DNA from: Diphasiastrum complanatum | Taxonomy: Eukaryota > Streptophyta > Lycopodiopsida > Lycopodiales > Lycopodiaceae | Length of the DNA: 64,000 nucleotides | Reading direction: 5' to 3' | NCBI GenBank assembly: GCA_029204225.1 | Contig: CM055095.1 | Span: 55,021,612 to 55,085,611, forward strand | In this document: piece by piece, positions 35,949 to 48,679 of the stretch | How the letters are laid out: every line of letters starts with the position of its first letter | How positions within the stretch are numbered: the first letter of the stretch is position 1 | Notes under the pieces: generated by a model | The model's input: only the letters and a program-made list of their open reading frames with translations | Database searches by the model: none | What the model was told of the DNA's origin: nothing | Program-made: the position numbers and the translations under genes

Positions 35949-36027
35949 TGTATCGCAGGTATCCCAAAGGGAGCCGGGAACCACGACTTAGCTTCCTAGC
36001 CTTCAACTCTTGCCATCCAAATGTGAG
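35949..36027 (-). repeat. truncated 5' LTR of element E
   Basis: About 75 bp match the LTR end at 33297-33367. Homology stops at 36027, where GC-rich sequence containing TGGCGCCGG-like words begins. Confidence 0.75.
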
Positions 36028-36199
36028 CTCTTTGGACTTCGCTAGAATCGATCAAAGATTTTCAGCCATAGGAACTTGGCGCCGGCTGGATTCCGGTCAT
36101 AGTGGCGTCGGGAGCAGCAAGGCACTGCTGGCGCCGGGGACAATGCTGGTGCCGGTGGCACCGGAAGTAAAGCTTGTAAAGGTCGCTTTACAACATGTT

Positions 36200-36945
36200 G
36201 TCTGCACATGTAGGATAGATGAGGCAAAGTGCTGCTTAGGTAGGTGAAAGCACGGACTGTGTCTTGTGGGGTGCGGGGTGACATATTCAAACTGTACGGG
36301 TTAACCATTGATACAGAGATGCTGCTCGAATTCGGATGTAAAGCATGGGTGGTTAGCTGCCGGTGCGGGATAGTTGTCGATCGTTTAGTTATAAGGGCTA
36401 TCGACCAGATTTGGTGGGGCGTGACTGAGGCAATGTGCTGCTTAATGGTGAAAGCACAGACAGTTGGAGGGGCATTCTTTGTGGGCTGATTCTGTGATCG
36501 ATCTGTATGGGCGCGGCCAGGCAAAGGTCCTTTGGCAGGACTATCTCAAAGGGGGACCTTGTCTTTGTTACCTATTTTGAAAACATGCATGAGTGTCTTG
36601 CTTGTATGTATTCGTGATGAGTCTTAGTACTCGTGCTTTGTCTGGCTTGCATGATTGCTGGTGATACAAGGAGCTGATGGCTCGAGAAGGAACCTTTCTT
36701 TTGAAGGCTGATACCATCAAACAAAGAGGACTACAGAATCTGTGGGGCGGATTCACAGTTCAAGTACTAGCACGTGAATGGCAACGAAACGACTCGATGT
36801 TTGCAAAGGATGGATGGCTAGCCTGTTACTTGGGTTAGTTTCATTTGCGACAATGCCCACCAGACGCAAGCAGGAAGTCAAAAGTTGGAAAGGGCAATTT
36901 GAGAGGAGATCTTCTATGGAGCAGTTGGTCTTCATTTGGGATGGC
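36200..36945 (+). mobile_element. second, inverted copy of the element E leader
   Basis: This segment is the inverse of about 34995-35735. It carries the last three hairpins (36229-36253, 36319-36346, 36435-36457) and the same non-coding sequence out to CTTCATTTGGGATGGC. The two arms face each other across about 465 bp, forming a large imperfect palindrome. The fourth hairpin has lost its stem match (AGCAT for AGCAC). Its right end meets the LTR region of element D. Confidence 0.85.
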
Positions 36946-36971
36946 TACTATAAAGTCCTCACAATAGGATT

Positions 36972-37437
36972 CTAGTCTAAGCATACCATACAAAGCAACA
37001 ACATATGGGAACCGATGGATGTTAAACCAACCCAACCAAACCTAGATCGTACAGATCTAGCCCCAAGCTATGGATCAATCAGAGTCATGGAAAGAGGAGT
37101 CACACCAGCAGCATGTAGCTACTCATCACAAATCAAGCATACACTAGTAAGAGCCCAACATGTATACTTATACCCTCCAAGGCTCATGCACCACTGGTAG
37201 TGCACTGTGACACCTCACTGGACACCTCTGCAGCCTATTTGGGCCATGTCATCCAGTTCCCTAATGACTCACTGATAGACCCATACCAACTCCACCACCA
37301 TGTGTTTAGGCCTACAACCATTAATTATGACCATGTACACATAAGGGTCCCAATTCTCTTATAGTCCCAATTAACTTACGGGTTGTTGGTCTACCGGTCC
37401 CTAGTGTGGACACGCTACCCGAGACCAGTCATGGGCA
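36972..37437 (-). repeat. probable 3' LTR of element D
   Basis: On the minus strand a polypurine tract (AATAAGGGGGGGAGAA, about 37446-37462) is followed by TGCCCATGACTGG, a plausible LTR start at 37437. No second LTR is in the window, so the ends are estimates. Confidence 0.5.
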
Positions 37438-37499
37438 TGAAATTCTCCCCCCCCTTATTCAAGTTCTATCCTTAGAACTTAAAACTGGGAAAGTTTCTC

Positions 37500-40287
37500 C
37501 TTAAGCTTCCTTCCTATTCCCAGGAATCGTCATCGTTTGTACATCCCCTCCATCAAACCAGATGCTTGATAACTATATGATTCCTCAATCGTTTAATTCT
37601 TGTATCCAAGATCTTTTTTGGTTCAAGACGAGATACACCCGATGATTCATCCAACAGGTCCAATTGATCTCCAGATCCAAGATGCTCTCCTTCACGTAGA
37701 CTCTTTTTGAGACAACTAACATGAAATACGGGATGCACTTGCGATCCATCCGAGAGTTCCAATTGGTAAGCTAAGGATCCGATCTTTTTCAAGATCTTAA
37801 ACAGTCTTCTATATCTAGGAGACAAGTTATAATGCTTGCTTGTACGCATTACACTGAAATTCTTCGGGATTCTCAAATATACCCAATCTCCCACTTGGAA
37901 GTCTCTCGGTGATCTTTTCAGATTTGCATAATGTCTGTCCCTATCATGGGCACTCTGGACATTTTCACGTGCAATCCGTAGCATTTTCTGCATATCATGT
38001 AGGAAATCCACTACTTTTTGAAACTTGATCGTCCGAGTCTCAACCGTGATGGGTGACCTAGGCTCAAAACCGTACATAAGCATGAACAGGCTATAGCTGG
38101 TAGCCGAATGCTTACTACTATTACAGGCAAACTCGATCAATGGAAGGTACTTTTCCCAATCAGATTGTCATCTGGAAACATATGCTCGAAGCATTTGTTC
38201 CATCGTCTGATTTGTTCTTTCTGTCTGTCCATTCGTCTTAGGATGATCAGAAGAACCCAAGCTCAGTGTCGTCTCTAGTTTAGCGAATACGGCCGACCAA
38301 AAGTGACCAGTGAACTTCGGATTGTGATCGCTCACAATATCACTTGGTAATCCGTAAAGCCTAAACAGACGCTCTACAAATATCTGAGCTAAATCAAAAG
38401 CCTTCGCGGTGGTCTTTATCGAGATAGACGTAGCCAATTTAGTAAGACGGTCGACCACAACCCAAATTGCATCATGCTGTTTATTCGTTCGTGATAGCCC
38501 AACCACAAAATCCATGGAAATACTATCCCATCTTTTATCAAGGATATCCAATGGATGCAACAAACCACCAGCCTTATGGCATTCAGCTTTATTCAACTGG
38601 CATTGGTCACACTTGACCACATAAGATTCTACAAAGACTTGAGTTTTGGTCACTAAAAATCCCTTCGTACCAAATCCAATGTACGATGTATGTCGGGATG
38701 TCCCGCGCATGGTGAGTTATGACATTCATAAATAATTTTATTCTTAACAACATTCACATCAGGCACACAAACCTTCTCTTTCCTGAACAATAGTCCATTA
38801 CGGATAGAGAAGTCATCAGTACCCTTTATATCCTTCCCCCCAAACTGATCACCATGAACATCAGTCCTGCTTGATGAAACTGCTAGAACCCTATTCGAGA
38901 TTGGTCCAAAATGCGGGTCTTTCTCATAAAGACCTCTCAGGGAGAGATAAAAGTCCGTATTGATCTTAGTGAAAGAAAGTTCGTTCACTTCACCAATTCG
39001 ACTAAGTGCATCAGTCACCTGATTAGATGAGCCCCTGATATACTGCACTTCAAAGTCAAATTCTTGCATGAGTTCTGCCCATTTGGCCTTACGACCTCGC
39101 AAATCATTTTGATTACAAAAATATTTTAAAGGTTGATGATCCATATTAACCACAAATTTATTACCGTACAGGTAATGCCTCCATGATTTCAAAGCATGGA
39201 TCACCGCAAAAGGCTCTTTTTCTTGAGTGGTACTTGACCTGTGCATCGGTTAGTTTCTTACTCTCAAAGGCAACGGGCTGACCCTCCTGTAAGAGAACAG
39301 CTCCAATAGCCGTATCACTCACGTCAATGTTAATGACGAATGGCAAATCTGGATCCGCTATCCTCAAAACTGGAGTTGAGGCAATTAGAAGCTTGAGTTT
39401 GCAAAAACTCTCATCTAATTTCTCATTCCATCTAATAGGAGGACTTGGCCTACTTTTGCGGCTTTTCACTCCTTTCAACATATTGTTGAGAGGTGCAACA
39501 ATCTTCGAGTACTCCTCTGCAAATCTACGGAAAAACACAGTGGAACCTAAGAATGACTTAAGTTCACGCACCGTTTTAGGCTTGGCCAATCCAGTACCAT
39601 CTTCAACTTTCCTTCGTCAATCTTGATCCCAAATGAGGTAATCTTATGACCTAGGTAAAGAAGTTTTTTCTTGAAGAATTCGCACTTTGATTCTTTTGCA
39701 TAAGGCTTCACTTGTCTTAGGATACGTAAGACAGTACAGAGATGCTTAGCATGCTCTTTGAGTGTTCTGCTATAGATCAGAATATCGTCCAAAAACACTA
39801 CTACGAACTTCCCCAAATACGGACGAAATAGATCATTCATCATTTGCTGGAAAGTAGCTGGAGCATTCGTCAAACAAAAGGGCAATACAAGAAACTCGTA
39901 GTGGCCAAACCTGGTTCTAAAATTGGTTTTAGATACATCTTTCAGATGTATACTAATTTGATGGTATCCCGTACGCAAATCAATTTTCGTGAAATATTTA
40001 GGTCCATTCAATCGATCTATGAGATCGTCCATCTTGGGCAACGGATATTTATTTTTAAATGTTAGTTTGTTCAAACCCTTGTAATCTACACATAGCCGAA
40101 AACTCCCATCTTTCTTACTCTTAAGAAGGACAGGTGCTCCCCATGAAGATTTACTTGGTCTTATGTGTCCCATCCTGAGATACTCCTCGATCTGCCTAGC
40201 CACTTCCTCCTCTTCCTTCTGACTAAACTGATATGGTTGTCTAAAGATAGGATGACTATCGGACAAAAGATCTATCTTATGATCCAC
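37500..40287 (-). pseudogene. element D pol: RT, RNase H, integrase, chromodomain trace
   Basis: On the minus strand: RT ([29 protein letters not shown], with Phe replacing Tyr of YxDD) at 40287-39547, RNase H (39589-38653), integrase zinc site and core (CDQCQLNKAECHKAGGLLHP; SISMDFVVGLSRT; SDHPKTNGQTERTNQ) at 38710-38168 and integrase C-terminus (LSPRYRRLFKILKKIGSLAY; VHPVFHVSCLKKSL) at 38140-37553. After an in-frame TGA, W-R-G-C...DDSWE suggests a chromodomain. Stops and frameshifts at about 39560, 39200, 38690 and 38160 inactivate it. It is a chromovirus-type Ty3/gypsy polymerase, of a different lineage from the 7126 element. Confidence 0.88.
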
Positions 40288-40510
40288 CGACCGAACGGGT
40301 GGTAGTCCATAAGGTAGTTCTTCGGAAAAACTTCACTAAACTCTTGTTTTAAATCTTGCAAAAGCTGTTGTTCCTTATGCGAATTTCCGATGTTAAAGCA
40401 TGAAAACACATTCACATCCTCAACATCAAAATGCATACGAGATTTCAAAAGCAAGTGAAAGAGTTCATACTCAGAATCATGACGTTTCTCAATTAATTCA
40501 GCCGAGAAAA

Positions 40511-41610
40511 TCATCGGCGATGGAAGTACATTGGTCTCTCCAAAAATAGAGACAATCTGATCAAACTTATCTTTAAATACCATACAATGATTTTAAAATC
40601 TATCTCTAAAGAGTCTGACTTGCCAAAAAACCATTCATAGCCCAAAATTACATCAGTCCGGTCTAGATTCATGACATGGAAATCCAACGGCTCAACATAG
40701 TCCTGCATCCGAAGCTCTAAGTTCGAGACTTTGACATCCCAAATCTCAGTGTCCGGCCCTGAGGCAAGACGGACCACGTAACAAGCGTAAGAAGCAGTTT
40801 TTTGACAAACTGGAAGCAGAAGCATACCAACAGTCAAAGAAAAAGAAGAATAAGAAGAAATTGGTGGTGCACGCTTTTTCGTGATGCAACAACTGTACTA
40901 TCATAGGCTTTCGCCACACAGATAGCATTCTCTAGTGAGTTAAGGATATTTCGTCTGCATTCATTTTGATGGTCAGCTGGCAGTCTGGCAATAAATTGCC
41001 ACTTTGCTAACTTACGATCAAATAGCGGCACCTTGGCCAAAGAGTCCAAGAACTCTTGGACATAACTGTCCAGTTTTCGGGTGCCCATTTTGCAGATGAT
41101 AAAACAAATATACAGCTCAGAATCGTCTATCGTGACAAAAGCTTTCCGAAGTTCCGTCAGGAATCCAACCCAAGTCACCATTTTTGTGAAAAGTTCCCTC
41201 CACCAAAAAGAGGCTTTGCCTTCCAGAAACAATAGAACCGATGATATTTGTTTATCTTCTAGGACGTTGTGCAAGCTAAAATACCTTGTCCAGCGATTTA
41301 TCTAGTCTTCAACAACTTCTGGATGTTTAAACTTTTTATCGCCAAAAAATAATTCCGGTTGGTAGCTCAAGTTGTTAGAGTTAATAGTTTGCAGTTGATT
41401 AAATAGATTTTGCATTTGTTTATCCCGTTGTTTATTGCTCTGATGAAGTTCTAAAACTGCCTTGCCTAAGGTTTGCAACAGTTTTTCTGAGTCTAGGGTG
41501 TCATCACTGCCGGGTGAGGCCGGTTGAATCTCCGTATTTCCCCCATCACTTCCTGGTGATGCCGGGTGAATCTCGGTAGCACCCCCCTCCAAAATTTCAT
41601 CAGTATCCAT
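40511..41610 (-). pseudogene. element D gag and protease remnants
   Basis: On the minus strand: an N-terminal gag frame with a repeated acidic segment (EIHPASPGSDGG, EIQPASPGSDDT) at 41610-41302, the capsid-like domain (LFLEGKASFWWRELFTKMVT; LDSYVQEFLDSLAKVPLFDR) at 41274-40834, and the C-terminal half of a retroviral-type protease (LDRTDVILGYEWFFGKSDSL) at 40837-40511. Zinc knuckle and protease active site are absent, so a deletion lies near 40830-40870. Confidence 0.8.
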
Positions 41611-41924
41611 TTGCTTGCCAACTGAAAATTAAAAAATAATTTCATTCAATTAACACAATCATTACGGGTATAATAGTTACTGAACCAAGCAATGTCTACA
41701 AAAAACCAATTTACAGACCGTACGTGCTTTTATTTTCAAATTATATCAATGAATCTGCAAATGGATTGTTACACAATAAAAATCGGAATTTAAATCAATG
41801 CACTGAAAATCCTATAACAACTCTTAGCTCATATAACATCTGCAAAATTAAAATATCAGTTCTTAGAAATTGAAAAACCCACTACGAGAAATAAATCCAC
41901 AAATTAAAAAGAACTCCAAATTCT
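41611..41924. other. element D leader, no gene
   Basis: AT-rich sequence between D gag and the left break of element B. No tRNA primer site was found, so D is truncated here or its primer site is decayed. Confidence 0.4.
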
Positions 41925-42196
41925 GATAGGGTAAAAAAAGAAGCAGATCATCAGATTGACTGATGGATCTACTACCAAGAACCCATCAGAACTTCCAGAG
42001 CACTACCAACAGTCAGATCAAGCCTGGATGAAGCTGATTACTAGTTTACAAAAGTTAAAAATCAAAAAATCTCGAGATCTCGTCAAAAAACACTCTGAAA
42101 GAGCACTTTTTTCATGATTTTTTGAGATCCCCTGGGAGATTGCTCTTGAAAATTGGACAGTCACCAGATCTGACCTAGATGCATCCATGAAAATCT

Positions 42197-42421
42197 CTGT
42201 GAGAGTTTCTAATGGAGTTATAATCATTTTTTAGTGTATGCGAGAGTTCCCAGAAGCAGAATTTTTAGAACCCTCGCAGAGCATCAAGATCATCTTACCA
42301 ACAATCACAAGAACAAGTTGTGTGAGAGATCACTTCCTGCGAGAATGAACCCTCACATACAGCCTGATTCCGTGCAGAACCTTCGCATAGCAGTCAAATC
42401 ACCTTCTAAACTCTCGTAGAC
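42197..42421 (+). repeat. 14-bp motif array of element B
   Basis: Copies include 42239-42250 (TGCGAGAGTTCC), 42268-42282 (GAACCCTCGCAGAGC), 42338-42360 (two adjoining, opposite orientation), 42377-42390 (GAACCTTCGCATAG) and 42408-42421. The array corresponds to 25181-25475 in A and lies upstream of the accessory frame. Confidence 0.85.
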
Positions 42422-42793
42422 TTCCCTGAGGTCTTAGAATTTTGTGAAGAAGGTGCCTGTCAAAATTTGGGTGGAACTGAACAAGAGAAAGTGAGTTTCA
42501 ACTAAGACGCACTCTAAATTCCACTATATAAGGGCTGAATTCGAGTCATTTGTCACCTTTGCTAGTGAAGCTCTACCAAAGTTTTCACTGAAAATACCAA
42601 GTTTTATGTTCTCAACCAAACTTCCTACCAGTTGTCATCTGCTCATATTAAACACTGATCTACGCTCTGAACTACAATCATTGTCCTCCAACACTCATTA
42701 TTCTCAATTTTCTACTGTTTCCACATCTTTTTTCATTTTCCACCGTTTTTTCTACTTTTCCAACTTTTTCGACCACTAATCATCATTGCTAAC

Positions 42794-45700
42794 ATGGCCT
42801 CCTCATCCTCTGAAGACTCTGGCGCCAAACAGGTGATCCAGCGTGACATCCCGGAGGCCATGCAGATTTGGCCTCTACCCTCTGACACTCTGATCCAACC
42901 ATGGATGCAAACAGTCGGCCCACTCCTTGAAGCAATGGATTTTTACTCGGCGCTCTTCCATTCTAAGATTAACATGGGCCTCGCCCTTCACGCTTACGCC
43001 ACCTGGGATGAGGACAAGGCTCGTTTCCACTTCTTGTACCAAGGTACCACGTACAAGGCCAGAATTAACGCCGACTCAATGGTCATTGTTGGCATTATGT
43101 CCGATGATCATCAACCATCTCCCATCGCCACGCCAAGGCTCTAATCAAACCATTCGTCACCCAAACCACACCAGAAATCCCCATCCAGACTAACAATGGT
43201 TACCTGATAGAAGCTATCACGGAACCCGTCATTCAGGTGGCTGCGCATCTGTTGAATAACTTTCTAATTATTTCAATATTTTGCAAGGACAGAATTCAGT
43301 CTACGCTGCTGAGTCAGATAGTGGAATCCTTTCTGGAATTCCCTAACCCCTCCGTTGTGCCATACGACTGGCATAGCTTTCTTATTCGAGAACTAACAAA
43401 CTCCATCAAACCCAACAACCGTGAGCGCATCACAGCAGGCCTCCTGTTGTGTAACTTTGCCTGCGCACTTCTCGAGGCTAAAGTGCGCGGTTTCCAATGC
43501 TCATCCCTCTTGTCTACCCTTGTGCCACATACTAACCTTTACCCACCATCTCAAGCATCTACCTCCTCCCAACCTGTAGTCATTAACACAACGGCCAGCA
43601 AACGAATGCGTGGCACTGCCTCTATATCCACATCTCCACCTGTTACCCGAAGACGTGTCTCCACTGCCACAGTAGCCACTCCATCAACCACCGCCACTTC
43701 TTCTTCTGTGCAACCCCCCACTCCAATTTCTGTTGCCGCTACCTCTCTTCCTATTCCATCCACATCTATTTCTGTCTCCATCCTCGTTTCTTCTGTTGAT
43801 ACCACTCCTACTTCTCTTCCAGTGTCCACTACTCCATCCATCACCATCGCATCCTCCATCACTCCTGCCACCACCATTGCTCCTCTCACATTCAATCCTT
43901 CTGATTCGCAACTATCCCCCGACACTCTGGCATGGATGCAAGTTATCAAGTTTTCACCCCCACGCCAGACACTTTCTGCTCCATCCTCACCTTCTTCCAT
44001 ACTCCACACCACCCTTCAGTTCCCCACTGTTCCTCCCATCCTCTCATTCAGACAAACCGTCCTCACCCCTGTATTCACAGTTGTTTCTCACACCCCACCC
44101 GCTTCGCCAACAAAGGTTGCCAAGGGCAGCCAACCGTTTTCTGATGACGCATTTGTACATACAATTTTTGTAGCATCACCAGATCGGACTGACCCTACCA
44201 CCCCAGATGACATCAGGACAAATGAAAACCTGATCGAAGACAATGACGACGAAATTCCACAAGTTGTCGGAGCCGATACAACACAAGCCCTTGCCAGTGC
44301 CAGTGTACCAGCTGCTCCCACGGATCTAATGACTGCATACCAAACTCTAGGAAAATACATCTTGGATGCGGTAGCGGCCAAAACTATTCTGGAAAGCAGG
44401 GTACTATAGTTGGCAACGAGTAATACACAACTACGAACAGACCTCACCAAGCTGCACCAAGAGCTGATTCTGACTCAGCAACACGAACAAGCAGGGCACC
44501 AGGAGATTGCCAAGCTACAGCAGAAGGAGGAGGGCCTAAACAAATATATTCAAAGCCTCTCCAAAGCATTGACGGAGGCCTCCACAAAGGTGCGGGAGCT
44601 TCAAGTTGAAGCATCCCAACGGCTTGCCCCCATCGAGGCGCAACTTACACTTTTGGAAGCAGAGAACATGCGCTTGGGGACGGAGGGCAAAGCCTTACAA
44701 GATGAAAAGCTCGTCTAGTTAGCTCAATCTGCACCGGACACAAGGCCGCTTTCTCAATCAGAGATGAATCTTCTACGGCGTCAGGTGTAGATTTATAGCC
44801 AAACCCTCAACAGCTACCAGGCGGAGTTCAATAAGTATCAAGCAAGCGCAACGCAAGAGCTCGCCCAGGCCAAGCAAGCCCTCAAGGCGTGCCAAAAATA
44901 CATGGAAACGAAGGCCCAGCCCACCCCCGTGGTAATCCCACCGCCACCTAATTTTGACGCTGCACATGCTAGTCCCAACCAAGATCAGAGCCAGCAGGCA
45001 GCATGGGAATTTCAACCAGATCAAGCGTCCAAAGGCCAAGACCAAGGGCAGACAGATGCAGCCGTTGAGACGCGAGACTAGAGCCAAGGCGCAATCACCA
45101 GCCAGGGCCAAACAACATCATCCAGAGGCTCGCGTACGATATCTGTCAGCCAGGCCTTTCGAAGACCGAAGTCCGTGGAGGAGAATATCAATGAATTTAT
45201 ATCCAAATATCCCACGAGTCATCAAGAGACAGTTGACAAATATCATTCTCAGCTCAGACCATCAAGGAAAAAGAACTGCAAGCCTTACCCACCCTCCAAC
45301 TACAACCGGAGTGGCGACAACAATTATTTGAGAGAGACCCTACATCCATCAGGGCTTACGTGACGAGTCCGCAACAGTTACGACTGAACGCGAATTTCCT
45401 GCCATGTCCAAGAAGATCCAAATGGGCGGAATGCGGCACTCCTCTAGACCAGATCACACTGCACAATTTCAACTAGCCAATCATCAAATCTGAATATGGG
45501 TGGACAACAGATGTAGACGCCAGAAGGGCTCTCTCCGCATTCGCCAATCGCTACATCAGTTGCCCCGATCCCACAGTCCGCGCGGTAGCCACTTACGTCC
45601 GGGACTTAGAATATTTAATGGGCATTGAAAAAAATGGGATGATTTTCTCCCCTCCATATTTTTTGATCCAAATAAGGCTCTCGCTTCCAACAAAGTCGAA

Positions 45701-45918
45701 GACCAGCTGCTAGTCGCTCGCGTATATTACCGGGCTGCATTCCTTGGAGATCCCTGGACGAAACGATTCCAAGCATGGGTGGATCAGGAATGGCTGACAG
45801 GAGTCCACAAGTCCTTTCACATGCCAAAGGACTCGAAGAAACTGGACCGTCTCAACTTCATGGAAGACGTTACGGGCTATCTCATCCACCAGAGGCGGTC
45901 CAAGAGAACGCTATACTA
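42794..45918 (+). pseudogene. element B accessory frame, nearly full length (about 1040 codons)
   Basis: It starts at ATG 42794 (MASSSSEDSGAKQ). Regions in order: N-terminal globular (to about 43140), central helical (VVPYDWHSFLIRE; 43237-43520), Ser/Thr/Pro-rich (43560-44150), coiled coil (LHQELILTQQHEQAGHQEIA; 44350-44700), Gln-rich linker, and a C-terminal domain (45130-45918) ending RRSKRTLY before TAA. The C-terminal domain matches C (VSPQQLRL / VSPRQLRV; FDPNKALAS / FDPNKPMAS; LNFMEDV / LDFMEKV). Breaks: a frameshift near 43113, TAG at 44407, 44716, 44788, 45079 and 45474, and frame changes near 45300 and 45640. The function is unknown. It has no recognisable gag, pol or dUTPase motif. 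Confidence 0.75.
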
Positions 45919-45965
45919 AACCGGCAGAGTGCCGAGGGACCGACACTACTTCAAGCCGTGGGTCC

Positions 45966-46738
45966 TGTTGGGGGTATTCCCAACAAAGTGTAAATAAATA
46001 AAATCATCCAATAAAATGTGTTGCGAGGGCATGACATCCTGCATGTATAAGCCCATGGCTCAATGAGCACGCAATTGAAGTTGTAAATAAAATAAACTCG
46101 ACTTGGGCCTTGTAATTAAAATAAAACTAGAGGCCCAATGTCATTTTTGGACTTAGAGATCACTTTTTAGAGTTGGGTCCAAATTGGGACTCACATGAAT
46201 CTTATGATTTCTAATATACTTTTTGTGGACCCTTGGATCAAGTTGGGTCCAAGATGAATGGATAGGATCATTGTGAATATTAGCCAATAAGATTGAGGGG
46301 CAAGGGCCTTTTCCATTTTATAAAAAGGCACCATTTGTACACTATTTCCATGCTTAATGAGAAGGAGGAAACTCTATTATTTTTGGAAGAGAAGCATCCT
46401 CATTTGCTATTCACTACTTGCTATTGCTCTTGATTGTGTTTTCCATTGCTTTCTATTTCCATGTTTATTGTTTGCCATAGGTGATGTTTTTCCATTAGCA
46501 AGCATAAGGAGCATTTGAGCTAACCTCCACCCTCACTCTCTATATCTCTCTTCTCTTCAACAAAAACTATGATGAATGTAGGTGTAGAGGAGTAGAGTTA
46601 AAGAGTAGTATAGTGGTGAGTAGAGTTAAGGGAGAAAGTAGGAAATTAACTAAATGTAGCATCTATGCATAGTTAGACACCTATCCAGTGATCTGACCTT
46701 TGTTGACAGGCGGAAGGACTATACTACGAGAGACCTTC
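45966..46738 (+). repeat. 3' LTR of element B
   Basis: It starts at TTGGGGGTATTCCCAACA, directly after the accessory stop and a short spacer. It matches the LTR of A in inverse orientation to AGACCTTCGA, where it breaks off. TTTTATAAAAAGG near 46317 may be its TATA box. Confidence 0.85.
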
Positions 46739-46923
46739 GAAATATTTTTTTAGATCCAAAATGACATGAGATAGCTACAAAACTTTGGTTCTTCATTATC
46801 AATTGTGTGGAGAGCTACACATATTTATGGAGATTGAGGTAGCTCGAGGTAGAACCATATCTATCCATTCCAAAATGACATCTAGAGTCTATGTGACATT
46901 TGTCACTTGTCATGCATGAAATT
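46739..46923. other. unassigned junction between elements B and C
   Basis: About 185 bp with no match to the LTRs of B or C and no coding content. Confidence 0.4.
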
Positions 46924-47422
46924 TTGAATAAAAAGAGAGGCAAGACTGGACCAATAGGATTCAGAGGCCAGGGTCCTCTTCTTTACTATAAAAAGAGACC
47001 AACTCGAGTTGTTCCTCATGTTCATTTTCTCATTTCAATAAAGCAGATTGGTTCTCTTTAGACATGGATTGATGAATGTCCTTGCTCTGCCTCTCCTTTC
47101 TTTGGATTTTGCTAATTGTTGGATCTGATCATTATTGGAATTGTTATTTCTTATATTTTTTGTGAGAGAAAAAGGGAGAGAGATAAGAGTAACTTTCTAT
47201 CATTGTTGTGGATTTAGGATTAATGGAAGTAGGATTAATGGATGTAGTGTTAATTCTTAGTGTTAATGGATGTTAGTGTTAGATCCTCCATTCATGTTGA
47301 AATCTGAACTATACTATCGCTCTCATGGGAACGAACCTCCGCGTGACAACTAACTCCGTCTCTTTGATGCTAGATTGACTAGATCTTGGATTCAGGTTAG
47401 GCAAGGAAAGAAACCCACTACA
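46924..47422 (+). repeat. 5' LTR of element C (left part missing)
   Basis: It matches 55813-56334 and ends in AAACCCACTACA. About 238 bp of the LTR start are absent. Confidence 0.9.
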
Positions 47423-47426
47423 ATAT

Positions 47427-47444
47427 TGGCGCCGTTGCCGGGGA
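47427..47444 (+). other. primer-binding site of C, tRNA-Asp
   Basis: TGGCGCCGTTGCCGGGGA is the exact complement of the plant tRNA-Asp 3' end (18 of 18), four bases after the LTR. Confidence 0.95.
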
Positions 47445-47761
47445 GCTACGCCAATTTTTCAGTTTGCATCATGTTTGATTGATGGTTAGCTTGCATTAGG
47501 CATCTTGTCGTGGCATGAATAGTGTTAAATCTGCATTTTAGGGTTAGTTTGGGATTGATTTTGCTTGATTAGAGTGGATTTTCTTGTTTGAAATCTAATC
47601 TGATTATTAACAAGGGAAAGCTATTCAGATCACCAATCTTAAGATCCATTTGGATCTGAGATATCAGAGAAAATAACAAAAATCGGTCAAATCTGTCAAA
47701 TTTGGTCAAAAAGAGGCAAAAAGCGTCATCAGAGCTCAGAACTTTTTACCCTCTTTCATGA

Positions 47762-48405
47762 AACCTTCGTCGAGTCACAAACACCTTTGGTTTTGTTTAC
47801 AGAACCTTCAGTTTGAAGGGCGAAGATTAATTTCCAGCAGATTTCTAGAAACATCAGAAAAACCACCAAAAATCACCAAAAATTATCAAAACCCTAAAAA
47901 ATACAGAAAAAGAACCTTCGCCCGATTCACTGTGCTTAGATGTGATTCAGATCTATCTACTGCCAGATCGACGAAAAATAATACCAAAAATAGAAAGAGT
48001 TTCAGAGGATCAGTTGTCATATTGTCATATTTTTGCCAAAAAAGTCACTTTTTTGCAAAATTACCAGTATTATTCTTGATCCTTCTCCAGAACCTTCGCC
48101 GAGTTTCCAGAATATTCTATTTGTAGAAAAATACTATTTTTGAGTTCGGCGAAGATTCTTCTTGATCAAATCACAAAAAATCTTGATTTTTACCCTCGCT
48201 AGATTACAGAAACTATATTTTCTTGTGTCAGAAACCTTCGTCCAGTTTTTCATAGTTTTATTTGTGTCAGATCTTCCATCTGAGAAGTTGGCAAAGGTTA
48301 TTTCCCAAGAAATTGCCAAAAAAGTGTTCAGAGATTTTTTTTTTCTCCAAAATAGCACTGTTGGATCTTTGCCGAGCCAACCTTCGCCTAGAGAACCTTT
48401 GCCAG
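47762..48405 (+). repeat. 14-bp motif array in the leader of C
   Basis: Copies of GAACCTTCGCCGAG or its reverse complement lie at 47762-47774, 47802-47811, 47912-47925, 48090-48103 (exact), 48145-48158 (reverse), 48231-48245, 48367-48376, 48377-48391 and 48393-48405, among others. The motif is the C-family version of that in A and B (GAACCCTCGCAGAG). Confidence 0.85.
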
Positions 48406-48679
48406 TCCTATTTTTAGTTTCTGATTTTCCAGATCAAGTCTTTATAAAAAATTGGATCAAATATGATATATTCTGAATTGGATTATGAGAGATTTATCAT
48501 TTTTGAGAAGTATCGATTGATCGAATTTCGAAAAGTTTTTCATCATATAGAATCAGATTATTGAAAAGTGGAATAGAGCTAGCAGATCAAATCTGAGATA
48601 GTTTTTTGAGAAAATCTATATCCAATCTCATTATCGATTTGATCTAAATTTGTAAAGATAGCTACCCTTGGAGGTGCTC

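Larger units (their letters stand above)
41925..46738 (+). mobile_element. Athila/Tat-like element B: 3' half only
   Basis: It begins with sequence matching the post-pol spacer of A (inverted, from about 25740), followed by the motif array, a nearly full-length accessory frame, a G-rich tract and an LTR. Gag and pol are missing; the left break abuts element D. With A it forms inverted repeats of several kb. Confidence 0.88.
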
